A program made the position numbers and the translations under genes. A stretch of DNA of 64,000 bases, from the NCBI RefSeq assembly GCF_000718165.1, contig NZ_JOEY01000015.1:1-64000 (forward strand). Direction: 5' to 3'. Positions 1-8,794 of this stretch are shown one piece after another. Within the stretch, counting starts at the first letter, position 1; each line of letters begins with the position of its first letter. The notes under the pieces were generated by a model. The model had not been told where the DNA came from and did no database searches. It worked only from the letters and a program-made list of their open reading frames with translations. Source of the stretch: Streptomyces fulvoviolaceus. GTDB taxonomy: Bacteria; Actinomycetota; Actinomycetes; Streptomycetales; Streptomycetaceae.

Positions 1-626
1 GTGGGGAGGTCGACGCGGGTGGCGGTGCGCAGACCCTGCGGGGCGGGCGGGGAGGTGGGGTCGGCCGGGGTGCCCTGGTCGGCGGGCGTGGCGGGCTCCT
101 GCTGGGCGGCCCACCAGTCGTCGTTCCGGGCCGTCTGGGCTGCGGGTCCCCCGGGCGGAACAGCGGGACCAGGCGGGGCGGTCGGCGGAGACGGCACATC
201 GGGGGGCACCCGCGAGGCAGCGACCGTCGTGACGGGTGACTCCGTGGGCGTGCGGTCCTGGGGTGGTGTCCGCTCGACGAAGCCGGGCGGCTTCGGGCCC
301 GGTGGGAAGGTCGCGGGGCCCGCGGGTGGGTCGGGCGGCGGTTCCCAGGGGGCACCCTCCGGCACGAACTCGGCGCCGTACGGAGTGTCCGCCGCGTCGG
401 CGAGGCCCCTGCGCGGCGCGGGAACTCCGGCCCCCGCCCGGGAGCTCTCGTCCACCGCACCCGTGTCCGACTCGGCCCCGTCATTCACCGCCCCCGACGC
501 GGAAGCGAACCGGTCGTCCAGTGAGTCGGCCGCGGGCGCCGGGCCCGTGTCCTCGGTGGATTCGTCGTACAGCTGGCCCCACCAGTCGTCCTCGTGACCG
601 GTGGGCTTTCCCCCCTGCTGGCTCAT
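1..626 (-). CDS. Hydrophilic Pro-rich protein, N-terminal part (runs off the window)
   Basis: The gene reads leftwards from an ATG at 626 and is still open at position 1, so only about 208 N-terminal residues are visible. The visible part starts MSQQGGKPTGHEDDWWGQLY. It is acidic, then strongly Pro/Ala/Gly-rich, with a second Trp-pair motif (NDDWWAAQQ) near the cut edge, which looks like a duplicated short linear motif. There is no signal peptide, membrane segment or catalytic motif, so this looks like a disordered N-terminal extension of a larger cytoplasmic protein. I do not recognise the family. The opposite strand is also open across this stretch, but the minus-strand reading has the expected acidic, soluble composition and a sensible start. 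Confidence 0.6.
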   Translation of the reverse strand, partial: MSQQGGKPTGHEDDWWGQLYDESTEDTGPAPAADSLDDRFASASGAVNDGAESDTGAVDESSRAGAGVPAPRRGLADAADTPYGAEFVPEGAPWEPPPDPPAGPATFPPGPKPPGFVERTPPQDRTPTESPVTTVAASRVPPDVPSPPTAPPGPAVPPGGPAAQTARNDDWWAAQQEPATPADQGTPADPTSPPAPQGLRTATRVDLP

Positions 627-697
627 GCCCCTAATTGTCCACCGCGCGGGCCGTATGAAAACGGGGCATCCGGAAAATCCGGCCTTACGAAGGAAGT

Positions 698-736
698 CGC
701 CGGACGGCTCCACCCCCACGGGAGAACCGCCCGGCG
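698..736 (-). terminator. Hairpin downstream of the S8 protease gene
   Basis: An inverted repeat begins CGCCGG at 698 and ends CCGGCG at 736. The inner CGG/CCG and CTCC/GGAG segments also pair around a short loop. It lies 36 bases past the protease stop codon and before the next gene in the same direction, where a transcription terminator would be expected. There is no clear T-run, which is common in this GC-rich genus. Confidence 0.45.
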
Positions 737-771
737 ACACCAGGTGACCCGAACCTCCGATCCCCTACGCG

Positions 772-3700
772 CTAGCGCACGTCGTAGGCCCGGGTCACGA
801 TCTGGCTGACCGAGTTGCCGTTGGCGTCGGTCAGGTCGGCCCTGAGTGTGACCTGCTTCCCTGAGGCTGCGCTGTGATTCACGACCGCTTCCCAGGCCCC
901 GCCACGCCGGACGGTCCTCGCCTCGGTCCAGGTCGCCCCCGCGTCGTACGAGTAGGCGAGCTTCACGGAGGTCAGTGCGCCGGGCGGGTAGCCCGCGTGC
1001 CCCGTGGCCGTGAGGCCGATGCGCAGGCCGTTCGCCGCCGGGAGCGTCTTGAGCCCGTCCTCAGGCAGGGTGTAGCGCGGGAAGAGCAGCGGGATGCCCT
1101 GCGAGTACGCGGTGTCGTCCCGTTCGGACCGGAAGGACCACGTCGTCGTCGTGCCCGTCGAGCGATTCCACACCCGCGCCGGCGCGCCGAACCTCTCGGT
1201 GTTCAGGGTGAGTTCGTATGACGACTCCTCGGCCGGGACGGTGAACACCCCGAACGGATAAGGACTGTCGCCGATGACCTCGCCGCCCCGTTTCAGCACC
1301 ATGTTGCCGATGTCGCCGAAGCTGCCCTGGACGCCGAGGTGTTCACCGTCTCCCCAGAAGCCGGGTGCCACGCCGATCAGGTCGCCCTGCCGTTCGGCGG
1401 CGAGCGCCTGCTCCCCGTTCGTGTCGAGCGGGCCGGTCGGCGCGAGGACGCCGCCGTACCACTCCTCGGTCCGTCGCTCGCCCTTCTCGTAGGTCCGCAC
1501 GGGGTCGATCATGAACTCGCCCCACGGGAAGCTGCTGGACACCTCGTGCTCCCAGCCGGTCGTGCCGGGCGTGTGGAACTCGGTGCGGGTGAAGGGCGCC
1601 GGGACGGTCTCCAGACCGCCGAAGTAGCCGGTCAGTCCGATCGGGCGGGTCATCGACTGCAGGTCGATGTGGTCGGTGGCGGTGCCCGCCATCGAGTTGT
1701 ACGTCGCGGTCGTCGCCGCCAGTTCCTTGTCCCGCACGCGGTAGGCGCGGTCGTCCCGGATCTGTCCCGTCTCCGGGAAGGCGAGGTTGTAGACGTACGG
1801 GCTCTTGGCCGTGGCCTTCCAGCGCAGGCTCACGTCGCCGGCGGCGAGCAGGGCCGTCGCCTCCTCGGTGGGGATGGCGAGGGCGGGCAGCGGGCCACCG
1901 GTGAAGCCGGCCGACGGGTACCAGCGGCCGGGTGCCTCGCGGTAGGCCAGGACGGCCACCGCGCCTGCCTCCTGCGCGGCGGTCGCGACATCCAGCACCC
2001 CGCCGTCGTCCGGGACCTTGACGAGCGCGATCTTGCCCGCGGCTCCCGAAAGTTCTTCCGTCGTACCGGACTTGGCGTCGAAGAGCGGCGCCTTCCCGAT
2101 CCCGTCGAGGTTCGCCGAACTCGTGGACGCGGTCACCGGGTGCAGCGACCGTCCGCCGACCACGGCGAGTTCGGTGATCTGCGGGGCGGCTGCACGCCAG
2201 AAGCTGTCGAACTCGAAGGTGCCGTCGGTCGCCTTACCCGTGACGTCCGCGTAGTAGCCGCGCAGGGAACGGCCTCCGACCGCGGTGCCCGCGTGCAGCC
2301 AGGTGTCGTCCCAGGAGCGGGCGAACCCGAGGGTGGCGCCCCGGAGTTCGGACGGCTTGTCCGTCTCGACGCTCAGCCGGTGGGCCTTGCGGGCGTCGAG
2401 GACGACGGTCGTGTCGCCACGGACCTCCAGCTGCGGACGGGCCAGATAGGCAAGGGAGTTGAGGAGGGTCCCCTCGGTCTCCGGGGTGGTGATGAAGCTG
2501 GAGAGGAAGTAGCTGCCGGGGCGGATCTCGTACGTCTGGCCGGTCGCGCCCTCGTTGAAGCGGCGCTCGCCGCTCGCGTCGTCGGTGCCGATGAGGTCGA
2601 CCGAGGAGGCGCCGGTGGCGGGCTTGCCGAGGCGGTCGATGAGCTTGACGCGCAGAGTGACGGTCTCCGGCTGGACGTAGAGGGAGAAGGGGGTGGAGAT
2701 CTTCACCCCGTCGGCCGTCGCCAGGACGCGGCCCGTGATGTCGCCGTACTGGGCGGGCGTGAGGCTCGCGGTCGGGTCGATCTTCAGCGGGACCTCGACG
2801 GTCCGCCCGGCCGGGACGGTGAGCGAGCGGGCTCCCGGCCGGGCGACCGTCGAGCGGACGGCGGAGCCGTCGTTGCCGGTGACTCCCACCACCGACAGCT
2901 TCAACTCCACCGTCCCGTCTGTGGTGTTGGTGTAGGGCACGGCGACCGTCGTACGGTCGCTGCTGTCCTGCGGCCAGTCGAAGGAACCGGCCTGGACGGC
3001 GGGCGCGCCGAGCACCGTCTGGTCGATCGCGGCCTTCACGTCGAGGCGTCCGCCGCCCGTCTCCCGGACGTCGCCGGGTGTGTCCGCGTCGGCGGAGGAG
3101 ACCAGGGCCGCCTTGATCCGCTGGGCGCTCCAGTCGGGGTGGCGCTGCTCGAGGATCGCGGCGGCGCCGGCGACGTGCGGGGTCGCCATCGACGTACCGC
3201 TCATGGACTGGTAGGCGTAGACGCCGCGGCCGCCCGCGTTGGCGGCGGAGATGCCGACGCCCGGTGCGGTGATCTCGGGCTTGAGGGTGTGCGAGCCGTG
3301 GACGGGGCCGCGGCTGGAGAAGGTGGCGGTGGTGTCGTCGCGGTCGACGGCGCCGACGGTGAGGACGCTGGGCGCGCAACCCGGTGAGGAGACCGTGTTG
3401 TTGCCGGGTCCGGTGTTGCCCGCCGCGATCACGAACAAGGTGTCCTTGCTCGACTGGGCCAGCTCCTCCGTCGCCTGTGCCATCGGGTCGCCGCAGTCGG
3501 TGCGGGCTGGATTGCCGAGGCTCATGGAGACGACGTCGGCGCCCTCGTCGACCGCCCACTGCATGCCGGCGATGATCCAGGAGGTCTCGCCGTAGCCGTA
3601 GTCGTTGAGGACCTTGCCGTTGAGGAGGTCCGCTCCTGGGGCCACGCCCTTCTTCTTGCCGTCGCTCGCCGCGCCCGTGCCGCCCACGGTGGAGGTGGTG

Positions 3701-4464
3701 TGGGTGCCGTGGCCCTGGTGGTCGTCGGCGTCCGCGGAGTCGGTGAAGTTCTTCGAGGCGGTGATGTGGCCCTTGAGGTCCGGGTGGTCGGCGTCGACGC
3801 CCGTGTCCAGGACGGCGACCTTGGTGCCCTTGCCGTCGTAGCCGGCGGCCCAGGCTTCGGGGGCGTGGACCTGCTTGGTCGACTGGTCCAGGGTGGCCTG
3901 GACCTTCGCGTCGAGCCAGAGCTTCTTCACCGGACCCTTGTTGATGTCGGCCCAGAAGTCGTCGGCCCGCTTCTTGTCCGCGTCCAGGGAGACGCCGTCG
4001 ATCGACTCCAGGACGAGATCGCGTTCGGCGCCGCGCGGGGTCGCCGGGACGCTGCGGGCTGTTATGGAGCGGTCGTACGTCGCGATCAGCGGCAGTGTGT
4101 CGCTGTGGGCGTCGTCGTAGCCCTGGCGGACCAGGCCGGTGACGTTGAAGAGCTCCTCGTCGACACGGCCGGCGGCCAGCGCCTCGATCGCGCCCTCGGG
4201 ATAGACGTAGAGGTCGTCGCCGGACTGCCGCGTCTGGGTGAAGGGGGTCGTGCCGTCCGCGCCGGGCAGGGCGACGGCCCCGTCCTTCGTGACGAGGACC
4301 CGGTCGCCGGTGACGAGGGTGACGACGGAGCCGGAGCCGGGGGTGACCCGGCTGCCGACGGGCGGTCTCTGCGTGTCGGCCGCGTGCGTGGGCGCGGCTG
4401 TCGTGACGGCCAGGACGGCGGCGGTCGCCGCGCCCAGGGCCGTACGCCGTATCGCTCTCCCCAA
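772..4464 (-). CDS. Secreted S8 (subtilisin-like) serine peptidase, about 1230 aa
   Basis: Large exported protease. I chose the TTG at 4464 because GGGAAGAGG lies 5 bases upstream and translation then begins directly with a classical signal peptide (GRAIRRTAL, hydrophobic Ala-rich core, THA-AD cleavage). An ATG at 4518 would add 18 residues of poor signal-peptide character. On the TTG numbering the catalytic triad is Asp220 (VLDTGVD), His252 (HGTHT) and Ser425 (GTSMATPHVAG). A prodomain-like region precedes it. A protease-associated-like insertion and a long beta-rich C-terminal region of about 700 residues follow, as in the large Streptomyces S8 proteins. It is probably released into the medium or wall. 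A LuxR-type regulator gene diverges from it, which suggests local control. The substrate is unknown. Confidence 0.93.
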   Translation of the reverse strand: MGRAIRRTALGAATAAVLAVTTAAPTHAADTQRPPVGSRVTPGSGSVVTLVTGDRVLVTKDGAVALPGADGTTPFTQTRQSGDDLYVYPEGAIEALAAGRVDEELFNVTGLVRQGYDDAHSDTLPLIATYDRSITARSVPATPRGAERDLVLESIDGVSLDADKKRADDFWADINKGPVKKLWLDAKVQATLDQSTKQVHAPEAWAAGYDGKGTKVAVLDTGVDADHPDLKGHITASKNFTDSADADDHQGHGTHTTSTVGGTGAASDGKKKGVAPGADLLNGKVLNDYGYGETSWIIAGMQWAVDEGADVVSMSLGNPARTDCGDPMAQATEELAQSSKDTLFVIAAGNTGPGNNTVSSPGCAPSVLTVGAVDRDDTTATFSSRGPVHGSHTLKPEITAPGVGISAANAGGRGVYAYQSMSGTSMATPHVAGAAAILEQRHPDWSAQRIKAALVSSADADTPGDVRETGGGRLDVKAAIDQTVLGAPAVQAGSFDWPQDSSDRTTVAVPYTNTTDGTVELKLSVVGVTGNDGSAVRSTVARPGARSLTVPAGRTVEVPLKIDPTASLTPAQYGDITGRVLATADGVKISTPFSLYVQPETVTLRVKLIDRLGKPATGASSVDLIGTDDASGERRFNEGATGQTYEIRPGSYFLSSFITTPETEGTLLNSLAYLARPQLEVRGDTTVVLDARKAHRLSVETDKPSELRGATLGFARSWDDTWLHAGTAVGGRSLRGYYADVTGKATDGTFEFDSFWRAAAPQITELAVVGGRSLHPVTASTSSANLDGIGKAPLFDAKSGTTEELSGAAGKIALVKVPDDGGVLDVATAAQEAGAVAVLAYREAPGRWYPSAGFTGGPLPALAIPTEEATALLAAGDVSLRWKATAKSPYVYNLAFPETGQIRDDRAYRVRDKELAATTATYNSMAGTATDHIDLQSMTRPIGLTGYFGGLETVPAPFTRTEFHTPGTTGWEHEVSSSFPWGEFMIDPVRTYEKGERRTEEWYGGVLAPTGPLDTNGEQALAAERQGDLIGVAPGFWGDGEHLGVQGSFGDIGNMVLKRGGEVIGDSPYPFGVFTVPAEESSYELTLNTERFGAPARVWNRSTGTTTTWSFRSERDDTAYSQGIPLLFPRYTLPEDGLKTLPAANGLRIGLTATGHAGYPPGALTSVKLAYSYDAGATWTEARTVRRGGAWEAVVNHSAASGKQVTLRADLTDANGNSVSQIVTRAYDVR

Positions 4465-4684
4465 GATCGCCTCTTCCCGTGCTGCCGTACTGCCCGCAGG
4501 CGCGAATGCGCAGGCCAAAGAGACCCAAGGCGGGCTTTACGGGCGGTGGTTGATGCTGCGGTGGCGCCACCTTGGCAGAGTGGCGGGTGGTGCGGCGATG
4601 ATGTGCCGGGGCGGGTTTGCGCCGTGGCCGGTTTCCGCCAGGGGCACGCACCGCGGGACCGCTAAGGGGAGGGACGAGCGCCTG

Positions 4685-5674
4685 ATGCTGTCGGCGATAG
4701 GTCTGGACGAGCGGCACGAGTCGGCGTACCGGGCGCTGGTGTCCGTGGGGGCCGCCGAGGTGCCCGATCTCGCGCGGCGGCTCACGCTCGGCGAACAGGA
4801 CACCGAGCGGGCCCTGCGCCGGCTGGAGCGGCACGGGCTGGCCGCCCAGTCCTCGGCCCGGCCCGGGCGCTGGGTCGCCGCGCCGCCGGGGGTCGCGCTG
4901 GGCGCGCTGCTCACCCAGCAGCGGCACGAGCTGGAGCAGGCGGAGCTGGCGGCCGCGCTGCTCGCCGAGGAGTACCGGGCGGCGGCCGCCGAGCCCGCCG
5001 TACACGATCTGGTCGAGGTGGTGATCGGCGCGGCGGCCGTGTCGCAGCGCTTCCTGCAGCTCCAGCTCGGGGCGAGCCAGGAGGTGTGCGCGCTGGTCAC
5101 CGGTAATCCGGTCGCCGTCACCGGCATGGAGAACGACGCCGAGGAACAGGCGGCCGGGCGCGGGGTCGGCTACCGGGTGGTCGTCGAGCGGTCGGTGCTG
5201 GACCTGCCGGACGGGATCACCGAGCTGACCGCCGCGCTGGGCCGCGACGAGCGGGTGCGGGTGGTGGATCAGGTGCCGACCAAGCTGGTGGTCGCCGACC
5301 GGAGCCTCGCCCTCGTACCGCTGACCTCGCACACCGCGGAGCCCGCCGCGCTGGTCGTGCACGCGAGCGGGCTCCTGGAACTGCTGCAGGGCCTGTTCGA
5401 GTCGGTGTGGGAGCAGGCTCTGCCACTCCGGCTCGGGGCGTCGGGGGTCGGCGAGCAGGAGCCGGACGCCCCCGACGGCGCCGATCTGGAGGTCCTGTCC
5501 CTGCTGCTCGCGGGGATGACCGACGCGAGCGTCGCCAAACAGCTCGACCTGGGGCTCAGAACCGTGCAGCGGCGGGTGAAACACCTGATGGAGCTGTGCG
5601 GGGTGAGCACCCGGCTGCAGCTGGGGTGGCATGCGTACGAGCGGGGCTGGGTGGCCCGGGAGCGTCCCGAGTGA
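4685..5674 (+). CDS. LuxR/TrmB-type helix-turn-helix regulator
   Basis: A 329-residue regulator. The N-terminus (LDERHESAYRALVSVGAAEV) looks like a TrmB/MarR-like winged helix. The C-terminus is a LuxR-type HTH with the pattern LSLLLAGMTDASVAKQLDLG, followed by RTVQRRVKHLMELCGV. The middle resembles the sensor domain of Streptomyces proteins that pair the two HTH types. The ATG at 4685 follows GGGAGGG at about 10 bases; the frame is open further upstream but that part reads as antisense of the protease signal region. It is transcribed divergently from the protease gene across about 220 bases, so it is a plausible regulator of it. The ligand is unknown. Confidence 0.85.
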   Translation: MLSAIGLDERHESAYRALVSVGAAEVPDLARRLTLGEQDTERALRRLERHGLAAQSSARPGRWVAAPPGVALGALLTQQRHELEQAELAAALLAEEYRAAAAEPAVHDLVEVVIGAAAVSQRFLQLQLGASQEVCALVTGNPVAVTGMENDAEEQAAGRGVGYRVVVERSVLDLPDGITELTAALGRDERVRVVDQVPTKLVVADRSLALVPLTSHTAEPAALVVHASGLLELLQGLFESVWEQALPLRLGASGVGEQEPDAPDGADLEVLSLLLAGMTDASVAKQLDLGLRTVQRRVKHLMELCGVSTRLQLGWHAYERGWVARERPE

Positions 5675-5720
5675 CCAACGCTGACCTGCGTTTTCTCACA
5701 GCCTCCGGCACCCTGGACAG

Positions 5721-6203
5721 ATGGGAGTGTGGGACCTCCTGCTGGTCGGCGTGGTCATTCTCCTCGGCCTGTGCGGAGTACTGGTGCCCGGAGTGCCGGG
5801 GTCGTGGCTCGTGTGGGCCGCGGTCCTGTGGTGGGCGCTGAAGGATCCGCAGCCGGTCGCGTGGTGGGTCCTCGTGGGGGCCACCGTCGCGCTGTTCCTC
5901 TCCCAGGTGGTGCGCTGGGCCCTGCCGCCGAGGCGGCTGCGGGCGAGCGGCGCCACCCCGCGCATGGGCGTGTACGCCGGTGCGGGGGCGTTCCTCGGCT
6001 TCTTCCTGGTCCCCGTGCTCGGCGCGATCCCCGGGTTCATGGGCGGCATCTACCTCTCCGAGCGCCTCCGCCTCGGCCGCCACGGCGAGGCGGTGGCCGC
6101 GCTGCGTACGGCGATGCGCTCGGGCGGCTCCAGCGTGCTGACGGAGCTGTTCACCTGCCTGCTGATCACGGGGGCGTGGCTGGGCGCGGTGATCTGGGGC
6201 TGA
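5721..6203 (+). CDS. DUF456 family integral membrane protein
   Basis: A 160-residue protein of hydrophobic segments: an N-terminal pair (LLLVGVVILLGLCGVLVPGVPG, then a Trp-rich helix), a third near VLVGATVALFL, and a Gly-rich hairpin around GVYAGAGAFLGFFLVPVLGAIPGFMGG. The VPGVPG turn and the Gly-rich pair are the hallmarks of DUF456. Function is unknown. It sits 46 bases after the regulator, in the same direction, and may be co-transcribed. Confidence 0.85.
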   Translation: MGVWDLLLVGVVILLGLCGVLVPGVPGSWLVWAAVLWWALKDPQPVAWWVLVGATVALFLSQVVRWALPPRRLRASGATPRMGVYAGAGAFLGFFLVPVLGAIPGFMGGIYLSERLRLGRHGEAVAALRTAMRSGGSSVLTELFTCLLITGAWLGAVIWG

Positions 6204-6271
6204 CGTAGGACCGCAGGCTTAAGCCGAGGAGCCGATGCGGTGGGCGGGGCGGGCGTGTTTGGGTGGCTGTC

Positions 6272-6646
6272 ATGACCGCATTCAGCGAGGCCGAGCGTGC
6301 GTACCTCAGATCGCAGCGGCTGGGACGGCTCGCCACCGTCGACCCGCAGGGGCAGCCCCAGGCGAACCCGGTCGGCTTCTTTCCGCAGGACGACGGGACG
6401 ATCCTGGTCGGCGGCTATGCGATGGGCACCACGAAGAAGTGGCGCAACCTCCGGAAGAACCCGAAGGTCGCGCTGGTCGTCGACGACGTCGTCAGCCTGC
6501 GCCCGTGGAAGGTGCGCGGCATCGACATCCGCGGGGAGGCGGAACTCCTCACGGGCCCGCACGACCTGGGCCCGCACTTCAGCGAGGAGGTGATCCGCAT
6601 CCATCCGCGGCGGATCCACAGCTGGGGGCTGGACGACGACGCCTAG
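6272..6646 (+). CDS. PPOX-class (F420/FMN-binding split-barrel) oxidoreductase-like protein
   Basis: A protein of 124 residues from the ATG at 6272; an in-frame GTG at 6263 is also possible. The sequence has the pyridoxamine 5'-phosphate oxidase-like split barrel: a LGRLATVDPQGQPQANPVGF strand pair, then KKWRNLRKNPKVALVVDD and the GIDIRGEAELL strand. This matches the short actinobacterial PPOX-class proteins that bind F420 or FMN. The substrate cannot be told from sequence. It converges on ogt with 49 bases between the stops. Confidence 0.82.
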   Translation: MTAFSEAERAYLRSQRLGRLATVDPQGQPQANPVGFFPQDDGTILVGGYAMGTTKKWRNLRKNPKVALVVDDVVSLRPWKVRGIDIRGEAELLTGPHDLGPHFSEEVIRIHPRRIHSWGLDDDA

Positions 6647-6695
6647 GGCTGTCCGGCGGATCAGGTCGGCGTCGCGGGGCCTGGCACGCACTCCC

Positions 6696-7241
6696 TCACT
6701 GCCTCAAAGGCGTGGGGGGACCCCCAGCGGCGTTGTCGTCGGTTGCCGACTCCCCCATCGCGTCGACGCCCTCCAGCGTGAGCAGCGTCGTCTTGCGTTC
6801 CAGCCCGCCCGCGTATCCCGTCAGGGAACCGTCCGCCCCGATCACCCGGTGGCACGGCCGGACGATCAGCAGCGGGTTCGCGCCGATCGCGCCGCCGACG
6901 GCCCGTACGGCGGCCCGGGAGGCGCCGATGCGCGCCGCGATCTCGCCGTACGTCGTCGTCGCGCCGTAGGCGACGCCGTCGAGGGCGGCCCAGACACGCT
7001 CCCGGAACTCGCTGCCCTCCGTGTGCAACTCCAGCCGGAACTCCTTGAGTTCACCGGCGAAGTAGGCGACGAGCTGTTCCTCCGCCGCACGGAAGGGGCC
7101 GGGGTCGCGCCGCCAACCCTCCTGGACGGTACGGCCGTTCTTCTGCCCCGGGAAAGACAGCGAGGTCAGCGCGCCGGTCTCGTCGGCGGTGAGGAGGAGG
7201 CGGCCGACGGGGCTTTCGAGGTGAGTCCAGTAGGTGTTCAT
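6696..7241 (-). CDS. ogt: Methylated-DNA--protein-cysteine methyltransferase (Ogt)
   Basis: A 181-residue suicide methyltransferase that takes alkyl groups from O6-alkylguanine onto a cysteine. The active-site motif PCHRV is present, followed by the conserved Gly-rich segment GYAGGLERK. The upstream region has the usual winged-helix helix YGATTTYGEIAARIG with the Arg-rich SRAAVRAVGGA DNA-recognition helix. The start is the ATG at 7241, which overlaps the stop of the Ada-AlkA gene by 4 bases (ATGA), so the two are translationally coupled. The last 15 or so residues are a nonconserved Gly/Pro tail. Confidence 0.95.
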   Translation of the reverse strand: MNTYWTHLESPVGRLLLTADETGALTSLSFPGQKNGRTVQEGWRRDPGPFRAAEEQLVAYFAGELKEFRLELHTEGSEFRERVWAALDGVAYGATTTYGEIAARIGASRAAVRAVGGAIGANPLLIVRPCHRVIGADGSLTGYAGGLERKTTLLTLEGVDAMGESATDDNAAGGPPTPLRQ

Positions 7242-8629
7242 GAGTACTCCAACTCCCCTGCTGTACGCAGGTGTTGCAAGGCATAGGAGCGCCAGGGGCG
7301 CCATGTGTCGGGTACGTCCGCGCCGGGCGGGGCGACGTCCGGGTCGCCGAGGGCGCGGGTGCGGATGACGGCGACGGTACGGGCGTGAAGGCCGGGCAGG
7401 GCGAGCAGGGCCGCCTGTGCGTCGTCCCGGTCGGCGCCCGGGTCCAGCCGTGGCGTGCCGTCGGCGAGGGCGGCGGTGAGCGCGCCCAGCGGGCCCTCGG
7501 GTTCGGCCTCCGCGATGGCCGACGGCTCGGGGAAGAGATGGGTGAGGCTGCCGCAGGGGGCGTCGAGCGTCTTGCCGTATCGCTGAACCAGTCTCCCGGC
7601 CTCCGCCCGTCCCACCACCGCCCGCACCGCCAGCTCCTCCGGATCGGCGGCACCCGGCGAACGCAGGCCGGGCCGGGCGGCGACCAGCGGGGCGAGTCGT
7701 TCATCGGCACCCAGCCGCTCGTCCACGGCGTACGGATCGGCGTCGAGGTCGAACAGCCGCCGCAGCCGCTGGACGGCGGTGGTCAGGTCGCGGGGGTCGG
7801 TGAGGTGCAGGTGGGCGTCGAGCCAGCCGCCGGGGTGGGCGGCGGACGTGGTGCGGGTCGTGCCCGGCCGTTCGTCGACGGCGACGATCCCGCTGCCGTG
7901 CGGAAGGCGGAGCGTACGGCGATACAGGCGGCGTCCGCGTGTCCCGCTCACTTCCTCGACGCCGGGCACGGCCTCGCTCTCCAGCAGGTCGAGGACGGCT
8001 CCGGCCTGGTAGGGGCCCCGGTAGGCCAGCCGCAGCGGAATGCCCGCCGTCGGGGTGGCCGTACGCCGGGCGGTCCGTACCGCGGCGCGCAGCGCGCTCG
8101 GTGTCGACGCGTACACCTCCCGCATCGTGTCGTTGAACTGCCGCACGCTGGCGAATCCCGCCGCGAACGCGATCTCCGTGATCGGCAGGCCGGTGGTCTG
8201 CAGCAGGACGCGCGCGGTGTGCGCCCGCTGGGCGCGGGCCAGGGCGACGGGGCCGGCGCCGAGCTCGGCAGTGAGCTGCCGCTGCACCTGCCGGGCGCTG
8301 TAGCCGAGCCGGGTGGCGAGTCCGGCGACGCCTTCGCGGTCGACGATGCCGTCGCCGATCAGGCGCATGGCCCGGCCCACGACGTCGGCGCGTACGTTCC
8401 AGTCGGCGGAGCCGGGCACGGCGTCCGGACGGCACCGCCGGCAGGCCCGGAAACCCGAGCCCTGCGCGGCGGCGGCCGTCGCGTAGAAGCGGACGTTGCG
8501 GCGCTTCGGCGTCACCGCCGGACAGCTGGGCCGGCAGTAGATCCCGGTCGTCTCGACGGCGAAGAAGAACTCCCCGTCGAACCGGGCATCCCGGCTCCGT
8601 ACGGCTTCGTACCTGGTGTCTTCGTCCAT
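7238..8629 (-). CDS. alkA: Ada-type regulator fused to AlkA-type 3-methyladenine DNA glycosylase
   Basis: A 463-residue fusion. Residues 1-75 form an Ada Zn domain with four Cys (YCRPSC and CRRCRPDA), where the first Cys accepts methyl from phosphotriesters. Residues 80-180 are an AraC-type HTH (GLATRLGYSARQVQRQL and ITEIAFAAGFASVRQFN). The rest is an AlkA N-terminal domain plus HhH-GPD glycosylase: the hairpin LPGLHARTVAVIRTRALGDPD carries the catalytic Asp. The protein should sense methylation, activate transcription and excise alkylated bases. The start is the ATG at 8629 (MDEDTRYEAV); the frame is open upstream without a better site. It leads an operon with ogt, giving one inducible adaptive-response unit. 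Confidence 0.94.
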   Translation of the reverse strand: MDEDTRYEAVRSRDARFDGEFFFAVETTGIYCRPSCPAVTPKRRNVRFYATAAAAQGSGFRACRRCRPDAVPGSADWNVRADVVGRAMRLIGDGIVDREGVAGLATRLGYSARQVQRQLTAELGAGPVALARAQRAHTARVLLQTTGLPITEIAFAAGFASVRQFNDTMREVYASTPSALRAAVRTARRTATPTAGIPLRLAYRGPYQAGAVLDLLESEAVPGVEEVSGTRGRRLYRRTLRLPHGSGIVAVDERPGTTRTTSAAHPGGWLDAHLHLTDPRDLTTAVQRLRRLFDLDADPYAVDERLGADERLAPLVAARPGLRSPGAADPEELAVRAVVGRAEAGRLVQRYGKTLDAPCGSLTHLFPEPSAIAEAEPEGPLGALTAALADGTPRLDPGADRDDAQAALLALPGLHARTVAVIRTRALGDPDVAPPGADVPDTWRPWRSYALQHLRTAGELEYS

Positions 8630-8751
8630 CACATGTCCTAGTTTCCGCCGTGGGCGAGGGTGCCGCTGGCGGAAATCGGACATGGCGCTGGGGCCGGGCG
8701 GGGGTGGGCTCACCTGCGACGGCGTGCGCCTGACGGCAACTGGACCCACCC

Positions 8752-8792
8752 GGGGGCGCGGGGAACTGCGCGACCAGCCCCCACCGGCCCGC
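8752..8792. repeat. Dispersed Streptomyces-type intergenic palindromic element, copy 1
   Basis: The segment from GGGGGCGCGGGG through AACTGCGCGACCAGCC to CCACCGGCCCGC lies directly downstream of rsgA. I know this wording as a short GC-rich element scattered between genes in many Streptomyces genomes. A related copy lies at 37245-37311 in the other orientation. It can fold and may serve as a terminator for rsgA. Confidence 0.55.
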
Positions 8793-8794
8793 GG

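Noticed and set aside
1339..3387. A long open forward frame (682 codons) opposite the S8 protease
   Set aside because: It is antisense to a gene with an intact catalytic triad and has the Arg/Gly/Val-rich composition typical of antisense frames in high-GC DNA.
2234..5632. A 1132-codon minus-strand frame overlapping the protease and its regulator
   Set aside because: It is a wrong-frame reading, rich in Arg, Pro and His, without any domain.
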